Below are positions 17,543-27,811 of a stretch of DNA of 64,000 bases, in pieces. The number at the start of each line of letters is the position of its first letter. Position 1 is the first letter of the stretch. The DNA lies in NCBI RefSeq assembly GCF_024741815.1, contig NZ_CP102951.1, positions 1,627,001-1,691,000 on the forward strand. Reading direction: 5' to 3'. Source of the stretch: Pseudomonas sp. LS1212. GTDB taxonomy: Bacteria; Pseudomonadota; Gammaproteobacteria; Pseudomonadales; Pseudomonadaceae. The notes beneath the pieces were generated by a model. It did not search any database. It had not been told where the DNA came from and saw only the letters and a list, made by a program, of their open reading frames with translations. The translations under genes and the position numbers were made by a program.

Positions 17543-18967
17543 ATGGCCACACTATCCGTACCCGGTATTGGCAGTAACATTGACACCGGCGCAATCGTGA
17601 AGGCGCTGGTCAATGCCGAGAAGGCGCCCAAGCAGGCGCAGATCACTGCCCAGAAAACCACGGCGTCGGCGACACTGTCGGCCATCGGCTCGATCAAGAG
17701 TGCTCTGGATACATTTCGAGAGGCGCTGGCCAAGCTCAATGGTACCAACTCGTTCATCGGTCTGACGGCGACGTCTTCCAATGACAAGGTGGCAACCGCG
17801 ACGTCCAACAACAAGGCGGCGGCCGGTAATTACGCCTTGGTGGTCGACCGTTTGGCCACTGCATCAAAGGTCACGAGTGCCAAGGTTGTGGGCGGGGCGT
17901 CCACGGTCATGACGGCGTCGGCTACAACCCTGACGTTGACCCAGGGCACTGGCACTGATCCAGGTGATGTGGCCAATTCGTACTCGATCGACATCGCGGC
18001 CAATGCGACCTTGCAGCAAGTGCGTGATGCCATCAACACACAGGTGCAGTCCAAGGGTATCACTGCCAACCTTGTGACCGACTCCAACGGTGACTCTCGC
18101 CTGGTGATGTCCTCGACCACCACAGGCGCCGGCACCGAGCTCTCGCTCAGTGGCATTCCTGCACTGACAATCGACGGCACAGTAGCGGGGGGAGCCGGTG
18201 CGGCAGGACGTCTTGGCGATGCGCCGCAAGATGCGGCCTACACAATCGACGGCCTGTCGATGACCAGCTCGACCAATAGCATCGATTCTGCGATCAGCGG
18301 GGTAGCCCTGAAATTGACCGGTGCTGGCAGTTCGACCGTGTCGGTCTCTTCAAGCACCGATAGCTTGAAGACCTCGGTGCAGGCTTTCGTCGATGCGTAT
18401 AACACCTTGATGACGGCAGTCAACGCCCAGACCAAAGTGACGGTCACTGCTGGTGCTGCCAGCACCAGCGCGGGCACTGCCACGGCTGCGGGAGCGCTGA
18501 CGGGTGACGCCACCATGCGCAGCCTGATGAGTTCGGTGCGCACCGAGCTCACCAAGGTGACTGGCAGTGGCTCGTTGAATGTGTTGTCCCAGATTGGTGT
18601 CAATACCGTACAAAAGACCGGACTGCTCGAGCTCAATTCGACCAAGTGGGACACTGCGATGAAAACCGGCGCTGGCGATGTGGCCGGGCTGTTCACGGGC
18701 GATGATGGGCTTCTCAAGCGCTTGACGGCTGCGACCGATGCCTATGCCCAAACGGGTGGCATTCTCGCGTCGCGTCAGACTTCCCTCAACACCAGGTTGA
18801 CCAATCTGGGTAAAGATCAGGCTGCCCTGGATCGTCGGATAGAGAGCCTGACCACCTCCCTGACCTTGAAATACAACGCCATGGATACGCTGGTCGCCCA
18901 GCTGACTGCGACCAATTCCAGTATCATGACCACCCTTAATGCGCTGAATAACTCCAAATCCAATTGA
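17543..18967 (+). CDS. fliD: Flagellar filament capping protein FliD (HAP2)
   Basis: 474 aa. FliD forms the cap under which flagellin folds at the filament tip and in Pseudomonas also acts as a mucin adhesin. The N terminus (MATLSVPGIGSNIDTGAIVK) and the C-terminal coiled helix (LTLKYNAMDTLVAQLTATNS) are the conserved D0/D1 parts. The middle is Ser/Thr/Ala-rich, as is usual. A good RBS (AAGGAGATG) precedes ATG 17543. fliS and fliT chaperones follow. Confidence 0.97.
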   Translation: MATLSVPGIGSNIDTGAIVKALVNAEKAPKQAQITAQKTTASATLSAIGSIKSALDTFREALAKLNGTNSFIGLTATSSNDKVATATSNNKAAAGNYALVVDRLATASKVTSAKVVGGASTVMTASATTLTLTQGTGTDPGDVANSYSIDIAANATLQQVRDAINTQVQSKGITANLVTDSNGDSRLVMSSTTTGAGTELSLSGIPALTIDGTVAGGAGAAGRLGDAPQDAAYTIDGLSMTSSTNSIDSAISGVALKLTGAGSSTVSVSSSTDSLKTSVQAFVDAYNTLMTAVNAQTKVTVTAGAASTSAGTATAAGALTGDATMRSLMSSVRTELTKVTGSGSLNVLSQIGVNTVQKTGLLELNSTKWDTAMKTGAGDVAGLFTGDDGLLKRLTAATDAYAQTGGILASRQTSLNTRLTNLGKDQAALDRRIESLTTSLTLKYNAMDTLVAQLTATNSSIMTTLNALNNSKSN

Positions 18968-18985
18968 TCGGTGACGCGGCTTGCG

Positions 18986-19027
18986 GGCCCGGGCGCTTCC
19001 TCAGGATGCGCCTGGGCCTTGTTGTTT
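18986..19027 (+). terminator. Possible terminator after fliD
   Basis: GGCCCGGGCGC (18986-18996) pairs with GCGCCTGGGCC (19008-19018) with one mismatch, followed by TTGTTGTTTT. The stem is strong but the U-tract is broken, so partial read-through to fliS is plausible. Confidence 0.5.
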
Positions 19028-19043
19028 TCGGCATGTGTGAGGC

Positions 19044-19070
19044 TAAAGTTTTTTACGACCAAGTCGACAC
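19044..19070 (+). promoter_or_regulatory. Candidate sigma-28 promoter of fliST
   Basis: TAAAGTTT (19044-19051), 11 bp, GTCGACAC (19063-19070). The -35 is a perfect match to the enteric FliA element with the right spacing, and the -10 matches 5/8. It lies between the fliD hairpin and fliS. Confidence 0.35.
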
Positions 19071-19117
19071 AAAGGGTATGAAGGCCATTTACTTTTGGCG
19101 TGTATCGAGGAACGAAT

Positions 19118-19510
19118 ATGAATCCCATCAAAGCCCTTCGGCAATACCAGAAGGTCAGCTCCGTGGCGCAGACATCCGAAGCCAGCCCCCATCGTCTTGT
19201 GCAGATGCTGATGGAAGGTGGTCTGGATCGCCTGGCCCAAGCCAAGGGCGCGATGAGTCGCGGTCAGATCGATCAAAAAGGCATCATGCTCAGCAAGGCG
19301 ATCGAGATCATCGGAGGCTTGCGCGAGGGCCTGGATCCCGAGAAAAGTGAAAGCCCCGAGTCGCTGCAAGAACTGGACAGCCTCTATAGCTACATGATGG
19401 TCCGTCTGGCTGAGGCCAATCGCCTGAACGATGCCGATATGATCGATGAAGTTGCTCGGCTGCTGATCACCGTCAAGAGCGGTTGGGATGCGATCGCCAC
19501 TGCCGAGTGA
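19118..19510 (+). CDS. fliS: Flagellar export chaperone FliS
   Basis: 130 aa from ATG 19118 (RBS CGAGG 7 nt upstream; the longer in-frame start at 19100 lacks one). FliS binds the C-terminal helix of flagellin and keeps it unpolymerised before export. The motif MNPIKALRQYQKVSSVAQTS at the N terminus and SPHRLVQMLMEGGLDRLAQA are typical of the four-helix FliS bundle. It is followed 22 bp later by fliT. Confidence 0.95.
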   Translation: MNPIKALRQYQKVSSVAQTSEASPHRLVQMLMEGGLDRLAQAKGAMSRGQIDQKGIMLSKAIEIIGGLREGLDPEKSESPESLQELDSLYSYMMVRLAEANRLNDADMIDEVARLLITVKSGWDAIATAE

Positions 19511-19532
19511 GACCGGTGCATGAGGATCCGAC

Positions 19533-19826
19533 ATGAGTGCATTACAGCGTATTGAAGAAACCCGGCACGCCCTGATCGATGCCTTGCAGGCGCGCGACTG
19601 GCAGGCCATCGGTGAGCTCGACATGGCCTGCCGTGCTTGTGTCGAGACGGTCTTGCAGGAACAGCTGCTCAACGAGGGTGAGCTGCGCGACAACCTCGAA
19701 GGGCTGCTCGGCGTATACCGGCAGTTGATTGAAATTACAAGCGGCGAGCGTCAAGCAATAGTTGATGAGATGACGCAGATCAACCAAGCGAAGAGCGCGG
19801 CAAAGGTTTACCATTTGTTCCGCTGA
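19533..19826 (+). CDS. fliT: FliT-like flagellar chaperone
   Basis: 97 aa, all-helical, with no signal peptide. The pattern of a short helical protein directly after fliS matches FliT, the chaperone for FliD, called FleP in some Pseudomonas work. Sequence conservation in this family is weak, so the call rests on size, helical character (LQEQLLNEGELRDNLEGLLG) and position. It ends 166 bp before fleQ. Confidence 0.7.
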   Translation: MSALQRIEETRHALIDALQARDWQAIGELDMACRACVETVLQEQLLNEGELRDNLEGLLGVYRQLIEITSGERQAIVDEMTQINQAKSAAKVYHLFR

Positions 19827-19876
19827 CTGGGTTGATCGAAAAGTAGTGCGCCATAAATTTGACTGTGTACGGTTTT

Positions 19877-19905
19877 TTGACTTAACTAGTGGCTGATTCA
19901 ATAAT
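19877..19905 (+). promoter_or_regulatory. Sigma-70 promoter of fleQ
   Basis: TTGACT (19877-19882), 17 bp, AATAAT (19900-19905): 5/6 and 5/6 matches with ideal spacing, in an AT-rich patch. The known fleQ promoter in P. aeruginosa is sigma-70-dependent, which fits. An overlapping weaker pair, TTGACT (19859-19864) and TTAACT (19882-19887), also has a 17-bp spacer. No clear Vfr box was seen. Confidence 0.75.
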
Positions 19906-19992
19906 TCAGGCGTCTACGAGCTGAACAGAGCCAAAGATGTCGAGCATGCCCTGCTTACGGGGCGCCGAGTTGACTAGGGAAGTTGCTATTGC

Positions 19993-21468
<1,476 letters not shown>

Positions 21469-21613
21469 CGCTGGTCGGTTGCAACAGGGGCACATGGAAG
21501 TGCCCGGTGCAGTCAATGCGCACCCTGCCTGATCTGGCGCAATGCCCTGTCTGGTTGAATGTCCGCAGTTTGTTAACCTTCTGAAACATCCCCCATCGTC
21601 TGCTGAAATTTTC

Positions 21614-21629
21614 CGGCACGTCTATTGCT
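21614..21629 (+). promoter_or_regulatory. Sigma-54 promoter of fleSR
   Basis: CGGCAC (21614-21619), 5 bp, TTGCT (21625-21629), a close match to TGGCAC-N5-TTGCW, 53 bp before fleS. fleSR is a FleQ/RpoN-dependent operon in P. aeruginosa. Confidence 0.75.
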
Positions 21630-21681
21630 ATAACCCTCGCAACACACCGTTTTATGACGGTTAGCCACGCGAGAGAGCACG

Positions 21682-22887
21682 ATGCCAAAGGCCGCCCCCA
21701 CTTGTGTCCCCGATCTCGAAGGGCGAGGCGCCATCGAACAGGAAAGCCGACCCGGCCTCGAGCAGGCCTTCGCGCTGTTCAATCAAATGTCGACCCAGCT
21801 CAATGACTCCTACAGCCTGCTCGAAGCGCGGGTGACCGAGCTCAAGGGCGAGCTGGCCGTGGTCAGCGCCCAGCGCATGCAAGAGTTGGCGGAGAAGGAG
21901 CGGTTGGCCAACCGTTTGCAGAACTTGCTCGACCTGCTGCCTGGCGGGGTCATTGTGATCGATGGGCAGGGCGTGGTGCGCGAAGCCAATCCGGCGGCCT
22001 GTGATCTGCTCGGGCGGCCGCTGGTGGGTGAGCTGTGGCGGCATGTGATTGCTCGCTGCTTTGCGCCACGTGTCGACGATGGCCACGAAATCTCTTTGCG
22101 CGACGGTCGGCGCCTGTCGATTGCCACGCGCTCGCTGGATGCGGAGCCTGGTCAGCTTGTGTTGCTGAACGACCTGACCGAGACCCGTCATTTGCAGGAT
22201 CAGTTGGCCCGCCATGAGCGGTTGTCTTCGCTGGGGCGCATGGTCGCTTCATTGGCGCACCAGATCCGCACGCCGTTGTCGGCAGCGTTGCTCTATGCCA
22301 GTCATTTGACCGAGCAAGCGTTGCCGGTGGAAACCCAGCAGCGCTTCGCCGGGCGCCTTAAAGAGCGGTTGCACGAGCTTGAGCATCAGGTGCGCGACAT
22401 GCTGGTGTTTGCCCGAGGCGAATTGCCGTTGACCGACCGTATTGCCCCCAGGGCGCTGTTTCAGGCCTTGCAGGCGGCGGCGCAGAGCCACCTGCAGGGC
22501 CAGCCGGTCTGCTGGCAGTGCGACAGCCATGTCGGTGAGCTGCTGTGCAATCGCGACACGCTGGTCGGGGCCTTGCTCAATCTTGTTGAGAATGCGATCC
22601 AGGCCAGTAGCGAACCGGTTCGCTTGAAAGTCCATCTGTATACCCGTGGGCAGACCGTGCGCCTGTGCATCAGTGACAGTGGCGCGGGCATCGAGCCCGA
22701 GTTGCTGGCGCGCCTGGGCGAGCCTTTCCTGACGACCAAGGCCACGGGTACGGGCTTGGGGCTGGCGGTGGTCAAGGCTGTGGCGCGGGCACATCAGGGT
22801 GGTCTGCAATTGCGCTCGCGGCAGGGACGAGGCACTTGTGCGCTGGTCGAGCTTCCACTGATCGGCCCTGCGGCGCAAAAGGAGTAG
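21682..22887 (+). CDS. fleS: Flagellar sensor histidine kinase FleS
   Basis: 401 aa. A coiled N-terminal part, a PAS domain (LLDLLPGGVIVIDGQGVVRE), a HisKA box with H193 (SLAHQIRTPLSAALL), and a HATPase_c domain (N box LLNLVENAIQASSE; G boxes DSGAGIEPELL and TGTGLGLAVVKAVAR). There are no transmembrane segments, so the kinase is cytosolic and its signal internal, probably linked to assembly state. It phosphorylates FleR, whose gene follows 2 bp after the stop. It lies behind the sigma-54 site at 21614. Confidence 0.96.
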   Translation: MPKAAPTCVPDLEGRGAIEQESRPGLEQAFALFNQMSTQLNDSYSLLEARVTELKGELAVVSAQRMQELAEKERLANRLQNLLDLLPGGVIVIDGQGVVREANPAACDLLGRPLVGELWRHVIARCFAPRVDDGHEISLRDGRRLSIATRSLDAEPGQLVLLNDLTETRHLQDQLARHERLSSLGRMVASLAHQIRTPLSAALLYASHLTEQALPVETQQRFAGRLKERLHELEHQVRDMLVFARGELPLTDRIAPRALFQALQAAAQSHLQGQPVCWQCDSHVGELLCNRDTLVGALLNLVENAIQASSEPVRLKVHLYTRGQTVRLCISDSGAGIEPELLARLGEPFLTTKATGTGLGLAVVKAVARAHQGGLQLRSRQGRGTCALVELPLIGPAAQKE

Positions 22888-22889
22888 CC

Positions 22890-24278
22890 ATGAAGGCCAT
22901 TAACGTACTGCTGGTCGAAGATGATCGCGCTTTGCGCGAAGCACTGGGCGATACCTTGCTGTTGGGCGGTCATGCCTATCGCGCGGTGGGTTGCGCCGAG
23001 CAAGCCCTGGAGGTTGTCGGCACTGAGGCGTTCAGCCTGGTGATCAGCGACGTCAACATGCCGGGCATGGACGGTCATCAGTTGCTTGCGCAGTTGCGCG
23101 CACGCCAGCCGCAGTTGCCGGTATTGCTGATGACGGCTCATGGTGCGGTGGAGCGGGCGGTCGACGCCATGCGCCAGGGCGCGGCGGATTATCTGGTCAA
23201 GCCGTTCGAGCCCAAAGCGTTGCTCGATCTGGTGGCAAGGCATGCGTTGGGCTGTGTCGGTGCTGCCGAGGCCGAAGGGCCGATCGCTGCCGAGCCGGCC
23301 AGTGCCCAGTTGCTGGAGCTGGCCGCACGGGTGGCGCGCAGTGATTCGACGGTGCTGATCTCCGGCGAGTCCGGCACCGGCAAGGAAGTGCTGGCCCGCT
23401 ACATCCATCAGCAGTCGCCCCGCGCCAGCCAGCCCTTCATTGCCATCAACTGCGCAGCGATCCCCGACAATATGCTCGAGGCCACCCTGTTCGGTCACGA
23501 AAAGGGTTCGTTCACCGGCGCCATCGCCGCGCAGCCGGGCAAGTTCGAACAGGCCGATGGCGGCACCTTGCTGCTGGACGAAATTTCGGAAATGCCCTTG
23601 GGCTTGCAAGCCAAGCTGCTGCGCGTATTACAGGAGCGTGAAGTGGAGCGGGTAGGGGCGCGCAAGCCGATTGCCCTGGATATTCGCGTAATCGCCACCA
23701 CCAACCGGGATCTGGCTGGTCAAGTGGCCCAAGGGCTGTTTCGCGAGGACCTGTTCTATCGTCTGTCGGTTTTTCCCCTGGCCTGGCGGCCGCTGCGCGA
23801 ACGCACCGCCGATATTCTGCCGCTGGCCGAGCGCCTGCTCGCCCGGCATGTCAACAAAATGAAACACACGGCCGTGCAGTTATCGCCACAGGCCCGGGCG
23901 TGCCTGCTGGCCCATGCCTGGCCGGGCAATGTCCGGGAGCTGGACAATGCCATCCAGCGGGCCCTGATCCTGCAGCAGGGGGGCATCATCCAGGCCGGGG
24001 ATTTCTGCCTGCAGGGGCTGCCGTCGGCGTTGCCGCAAGGTGCCGGTGCCCCAGTGCCGGCCCCGATGGCTTTGAGTGTCAATGATTCGGCAGGCGCGCT
24101 CGGCGATGACCTGCGCCGGCGCGAATTCCAGGTGATCATCGACACCCTGCGCGCCGAGCGCGGGCGGCGCAAGGAGGCCGCCGAACGGCTGGGGATCAGC
24201 CCGCGCACCTTGCGCTACAAGTTGGCGCAGATGCGAGATGCGGGCATGGACGTCGAGGCCTGTCTGTACGCCACATGA
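22890..24278 (+). CDS. fleR: Sigma-54-dependent flagellar response regulator FleR
   Basis: 462 aa from ATG 22890 with AAGGAG 5 nt upstream; a longer in-frame start at 22836 lies inside fleS. Receiver domain with D54 (LVISDVNMPGMDG), AAA+ domain with SGESGTGKEVLARY, GSFTGA and LLLDEISEMP, and a Fis-type HTH (RKEAAERLGISPRTLRYKL). It activates the middle-class operons (hook, L/P rings, flgKL type) with RpoN. It ends 35 bp before the fliE promoter. Confidence 0.97.
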   Translation: MKAINVLLVEDDRALREALGDTLLLGGHAYRAVGCAEQALEVVGTEAFSLVISDVNMPGMDGHQLLAQLRARQPQLPVLLMTAHGAVERAVDAMRQGAADYLVKPFEPKALLDLVARHALGCVGAAEAEGPIAAEPASAQLLELAARVARSDSTVLISGESGTGKEVLARYIHQQSPRASQPFIAINCAAIPDNMLEATLFGHEKGSFTGAIAAQPGKFEQADGGTLLLDEISEMPLGLQAKLLRVLQEREVERVGARKPIALDIRVIATTNRDLAGQVAQGLFREDLFYRLSVFPLAWRPLRERTADILPLAERLLARHVNKMKHTAVQLSPQARACLLAHAWPGNVRELDNAIQRALILQQGGIIQAGDFCLQGLPSALPQGAGAPVPAPMALSVNDSAGALGDDLRRREFQVIIDTLRAERGRRKEAAERLGISPRTLRYKLAQMRDAGMDVEACLYAT

Positions 24279-24313
24279 TGGCGGCGGCGTTTTTGTCGGT
24301 GGTTTGCTGGAGC

Positions 24314-24329
24314 TGGCACCCTTGTTGCT
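24314..24329 (+). promoter_or_regulatory. Sigma-54 promoter of fliEFGHIJ
   Basis: TGGCAC (24314-24319), CCTTG, TTGCT (24325-24329): a perfect match to the -24/-12 consensus, 62 bp before fliE. Confidence 0.92.
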
Positions 24330-24390
24330 ATCTCCTGTGCAGTAGCGGCGTGAGCGTCAAAAAATTGCGGGCCGTCGGAGAGAGAAGTCC

Positions 24391-24720
24391 ATGAGCCAAG
24401 GTATTGAATTCAATCGATTGATGCTGGACATGCGGGCCATGCAAATGGACGCAATGGCCCAGCCGAAATCTGCTGTGCAGGCGCCTGAAATCGGCTCCAG
24501 CAGCTTCTCGGACATGCTCGGTCAGGCCGTCAACAAGGTCAACGACACCCAGCAGGCCTCCAGTCAATTGGCCAGTGCCTTCGAGATTGGCAAGAGCGGC
24601 GTCGACCTGACCGATGTGATGATCGCTTCGCAGAAAGCCAGCGTCTCGTTCCAGGCACTGACCCAGGTTCGCAACAAGCTGGTTCAGGCGTATCAAGACA
24701 TCATGCAGATGCCGGTATAA
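24391..24720 (+). CDS. fliE: Flagellar MS ring-rod junction protein FliE
   Basis: 109 aa, the adaptor between the MS ring and proximal rod, exported type-III style without a signal peptide. The C-terminal two helices (VDLTDVMIASQKASVSFQAL, then VRNKLVQAYQDIMQMPV) are the conserved FliE region. First gene of the fliE-fliJ operon, 15 bp before fliF. Confidence 0.96.
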   Translation: MSQGIEFNRLMLDMRAMQMDAMAQPKSAVQAPEIGSSSFSDMLGQAVNKVNDTQQASSQLASAFEIGKSGVDLTDVMIASQKASVSFQALTQVRNKLVQAYQDIMQMPV

Positions 24721-24735
24721 GGGCGAGATTGAGTC

Positions 24736-26514
24736 ATGGCAGAAGCAGTCGATAACGTGCCGGCCAAGAGCACCCTGGCGGCTGGCAAGCCGCCGCTGTT
24801 CGGGCTTTCGTTCCTGGAAAACCTTTCCGAAATGACGGTGCTGCGTCAGGTGGGCCTGTTGGTCGGCCTGGCGGCGAGCGTTGCGATTGGTTTCGCCGTT
24901 GTGTTGTGGTCGCAACAGCCTGACTACCGACCGCTGTTCGGCAGCCTGGCCGGGATGGACGCCAAGCAGGTGATGGATACCCTGGCGGCCGCCGATATTG
25001 CCTATACCGTGGAACCCAACTCTGGCGCACTGCTGGTCAAGGCCGAGGATTTGTCTCGCGCCCGCTTGAAGCTGGCTGGCGCCGGCGTTACGCCGAGCGA
25101 CGGCAACATCGGTTTCGAAATTCTCGACAAGGACCAGGGCCTGGGCACCAGCCAGTTCATGGAGGCCACTCGCTATCGGCGTGGCCTGGAAGGTGAGCTG
25201 GCGCGGACCATTTCCAGCCTCAACAACGTCAAGGGTGCTCGCGTCCACCTGGCCATCCCGAAAAGCTCGGTGTTCGTGCGCGATGAGCGCAAGCCCAGTG
25301 CTTCGGTACTGATCGAACTCTACTCGGGCCGATCGCTGGAGCCGGGCCAGGTCATGGCCATTATCAATCTGGTTGCCACCAGCGTTCCCGAGCTGAGCAA
25401 GTCGCAAGTCACTGTCGTCGACCAAAAGGGCAACCTGCTCTCCGATCAGGCGGAAAACTCCGAACTGACCATGGCTGGCAAGCAATTCGATTACAGCCGC
25501 CGCATGGAAGGCATGCTGACCCAGCGCGTGCACAACATCCTGCAGCCGGTGCTGGGTAACGATCGCTATAAAGCCGAAGTCTCCGCCGATGTGGATTTCA
25601 GTGCCGTCGAGTCGACCTCCGAACAGTTCAACCCGGACCAGCCGGCCCTGCGCAGCGAGCAGTCGGTGAACGAACAGCGTTCGAGCAGCATGGGCCCGCA
25701 AGGGGTGCCGGGCGCGTTGAGCAATCAGCCACCGGGCCCGGCCTCGGCACCGCAACAGACCGGCCAGGCCCAGGCCGCCGCCGGCATGGTTCAACCCGGT
25801 CAGCCGCTGCTCGATGCCAACAGCCAGCAGATCATGGACCCGGCCACCGGCCAGCCGATGCTGGCGCCGTACCCGGCTGACAAGCGTCAGCAGTCGACCA
25901 AGAATTTCGAGCTGGACCGCTCCATCAGCCACACCCGCCAGCAGCAGGGGCGTCTGAACCGCCTGTCGGTCGCGGTCGTGGTCGACGATCAGGTCAAGGT
26001 CGATCCGGCGACCGGCGAAACCACCCGTGCACCCTGGGGCGCCGACGAATTGGCGCGCTTCACCCGGCTGGTGCAGGATGCCGTCGGTTTCGATGCCAGC
26101 CGCGGCGACAGCGTCAGCGTGATCAACGTGCCGTTCGCCGCCGACCGTGGGGAAGTCATCGCCGAAATTCCGTTCTACTCCCAGCCGTGGTTCTGGGACA
26201 TCGTCAAGCAGGCCATGGGGATCATCTTCATTCTGGTCCTGGTCTTCGGTGTGTTGCGTCCGGTCCTGAACAACATCACCGGCAAGGGCAAGGAGCTGGT
26301 CGGCGTCGATGGCGATCTGGAACTGGGCGGCATGGGCAGCCTGGATGGCGAGCTGGCCAACGACCGGGTCACCCTGGGCGGGCCGCAAAGCATCCTGTTG
26401 CCGAGCCCGAGCGAGGGCTATGACGCCCAGTTGAATGCAATCAAGAGTCTGGTGGCTGAAGACCCGGGCCGTGTGGCTGAGGTCGTAAAAGAGTGGATTA
26501 ACGCCGATGAGTGA
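24736..26514 (+). CDS. fliF: Flagellar MS-ring protein FliF
   Basis: 592 aa. Transmembrane segment 1 at about 45-65 (LVGLAASVAIGFAVVLWSQ), then ring-building motifs of the YscJ/FliF domain (VEPNSGALLVKAEDLSRARL), a periplasmic beta-collar with a Pro/Gln-rich linker around 320-370, a second membrane segment at about 490-510 (AMGIIFILVLVFGVLRPVL) and a C-terminal cytosolic FliG-binding tail (VAEDPGRVAEVVKEWINADE). It is inserted by the Sec route and forms the base of the motor. Its stop overlaps the fliG start by 8 bp. Confidence 0.98.
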   Translation: MAEAVDNVPAKSTLAAGKPPLFGLSFLENLSEMTVLRQVGLLVGLAASVAIGFAVVLWSQQPDYRPLFGSLAGMDAKQVMDTLAAADIAYTVEPNSGALLVKAEDLSRARLKLAGAGVTPSDGNIGFEILDKDQGLGTSQFMEATRYRRGLEGELARTISSLNNVKGARVHLAIPKSSVFVRDERKPSASVLIELYSGRSLEPGQVMAIINLVATSVPELSKSQVTVVDQKGNLLSDQAENSELTMAGKQFDYSRRMEGMLTQRVHNILQPVLGNDRYKAEVSADVDFSAVESTSEQFNPDQPALRSEQSVNEQRSSSMGPQGVPGALSNQPPGPASAPQQTGQAQAAAGMVQPGQPLLDANSQQIMDPATGQPMLAPYPADKRQQSTKNFELDRSISHTRQQQGRLNRLSVAVVVDDQVKVDPATGETTRAPWGADELARFTRLVQDAVGFDASRGDSVSVINVPFAADRGEVIAEIPFYSQPWFWDIVKQAMGIIFILVLVFGVLRPVLNNITGKGKELVGVDGDLELGGMGSLDGELANDRVTLGGPQSILLPSPSEGYDAQLNAIKSLVAEDPGRVAEVVKEWINADE

Positions 26515-27526
26515 TAACCGAGCCTTGACCGCCAAACTGACTACGGTCGACAAGGCGGCAATCCTGTTGTTGTCTTTGGGCGAAACCGATGCTGCGCAAG
26601 TCCTGCGGCACATGGGGCCAAAGGAGGTCCAGCGCGTGGGCGTGGCCATGGCGCAAATGCGCAATGTGCACCGCGAGCAAGTCGAGCAGGTCATGAGCGA
26701 ATTCGTCGATATGGTCGGCGACCAGACCGGCCTGGGTGTCGGTTCCGATGATTACATTCGCAAAATGCTCACTCAGGCCCTGGGAGAAGACAAGGCCAAT
26801 GGCCTGATCGACCGCATTCTGTTGGGCGGCAATACCAGTGGCCTCGATAGCCTGAAGTGGATGGAACCGAGGGCCGTGGCCGACGTGATTCGTTTCGAGC
26901 ACCCGCAGATCCAGGCCATCGTGGTGGCCTACCTGGACCCCGACCAGGCCGGCGAGGTGCTTGGGCACTTCGACCAGAAGGCGCGCCTGGATATCATCTT
27001 GCGGGTATCGTCGCTCAACACCGTGCAGCCAGCCGCCTTGAAAGAACTCAACCAGATTCTCGAGAAGCAGTTCTCCGGCAACTCCAATGCCGCGCGCACC
27101 ACGCTGGGCGGTATCAAGCGTGCGGCCGACATCATGAACTTCCTCGACAGCTCCATCGAAGGCCAGTTGATGGACGCCATTCGCGATGTCGACGGCGACC
27201 TGTCCGAGCAGATCGAAGACCTCATGTTCGTCTTCAACAACCTCTCCGATGTGGACGACCGCGGTATCCAGGCGCTGTTGCGCGAAGTGTCGTCCGATGT
27301 CCTGGTGCTGTCGCTCAAGGGTGCCGACGAGCGGGTCAAGGAAAAGATTTTCAAGAACATGTCCAAGCGCGCTGCGGAGCTGCTGCGCGACGACCTGGAA
27401 GCCAAGGGGCCGGTGCGGGTCAGCGACGTGGAAACCGCGCAAAAGGAAATTCTCACCATCGCCCGCCGTATGGCCGAAGCCGGAGAAATCGTGCTCGGCG
27501 GCAAGGGCGCGGAAGAGATGATCTGA
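26507..27526 (+). CDS. fliG: Flagellar motor switch protein FliG
   Basis: 339 aa. N, middle and C domains are present: AAILLLSLGETDAAQVLRHM at the FliF-binding end, the EHPQIQAIVVAYLDPDQA motif in the middle domain, and the charged torque helix near the C terminus (SDVLVLSLKGADERVKEKIF). It couples stator to rotor at the top of the C ring. Translationally coupled to fliF by an 8-bp overlap. The next gene, fliH, is separated by an unusual 285-bp palindromic spacer. Confidence 0.98.
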   Translation: MSDNRALTAKLTTVDKAAILLLSLGETDAAQVLRHMGPKEVQRVGVAMAQMRNVHREQVEQVMSEFVDMVGDQTGLGVGSDDYIRKMLTQALGEDKANGLIDRILLGGNTSGLDSLKWMEPRAVADVIRFEHPQIQAIVVAYLDPDQAGEVLGHFDQKARLDIILRVSSLNTVQPAALKELNQILEKQFSGNSNAARTTLGGIKRAADIMNFLDSSIEGQLMDAIRDVDGDLSEQIEDLMFVFNNLSDVDDRGIQALLREVSSDVLVLSLKGADERVKEKIFKNMSKRAAELLRDDLEAKGPVRVSDVETAQKEILTIARRMAEAGEIVLGGKGAEEMI

Positions 27527-27543
27527 CGGCGGTGTGCCGAACC

Positions 27544-27775
27544 TGTAGCAGCTGCCGCCAGGCTGTCGCAGTGGCGCACCAGCTGGAGTCCCGCAGGGGC
27601 TCCCCGGCGATTTCAAGATCTTGCGCCCGCTTCGCACGCGAGCGCAGCCTGCGGCAGCGGCTACGCCGACCGAGGTGAGTCGAACATTTGTAGCCGCTGC
27701 CGCTAGGCTGCGCTCGCGTGCGAAGCGCGCGCAAAATCTCAAGATCGCCAGGCAGCCCTAGCGGCCGCGGCTACA
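27544..27775. repeat. Long imperfect palindromic repeat (REPIN-like) between fliG and fliH
   Basis: The 285-bp fliG-fliH gap contains nested inverted repeats. Inner arms: about 27606-27663 (GCGATTTCAAGATCTTGCGC at its start) and its imperfect reverse complement at about 27690-27750, both carrying GCTTCGCACGCGAGCGCAGCC or its complement. Outer arms: TGTAGCAGCTGCCGC (27544-27558) and GCGGCCGCGGCTACA (27761-27775). TGTAGCCGCTGCCGC-type ends are typical of dispersed Pseudomonas intergenic repeats. It encodes nothing supportable. In RNA it would form a very large hairpin in the middle of the fliE-fliJ transcript. Confidence 0.8.
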
Positions 27776-27811
27776 GAGGCGGCGATGTATTAACTTTGAG
27801 TGCGTGGAATC

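Noticed and set aside
24328..26694. 788-codon open frame on the minus strand across fliE-fliF
   Set aside because: It is the mirror of high-GC codon use in fliE and fliF; the plus-strand products are clear family members.
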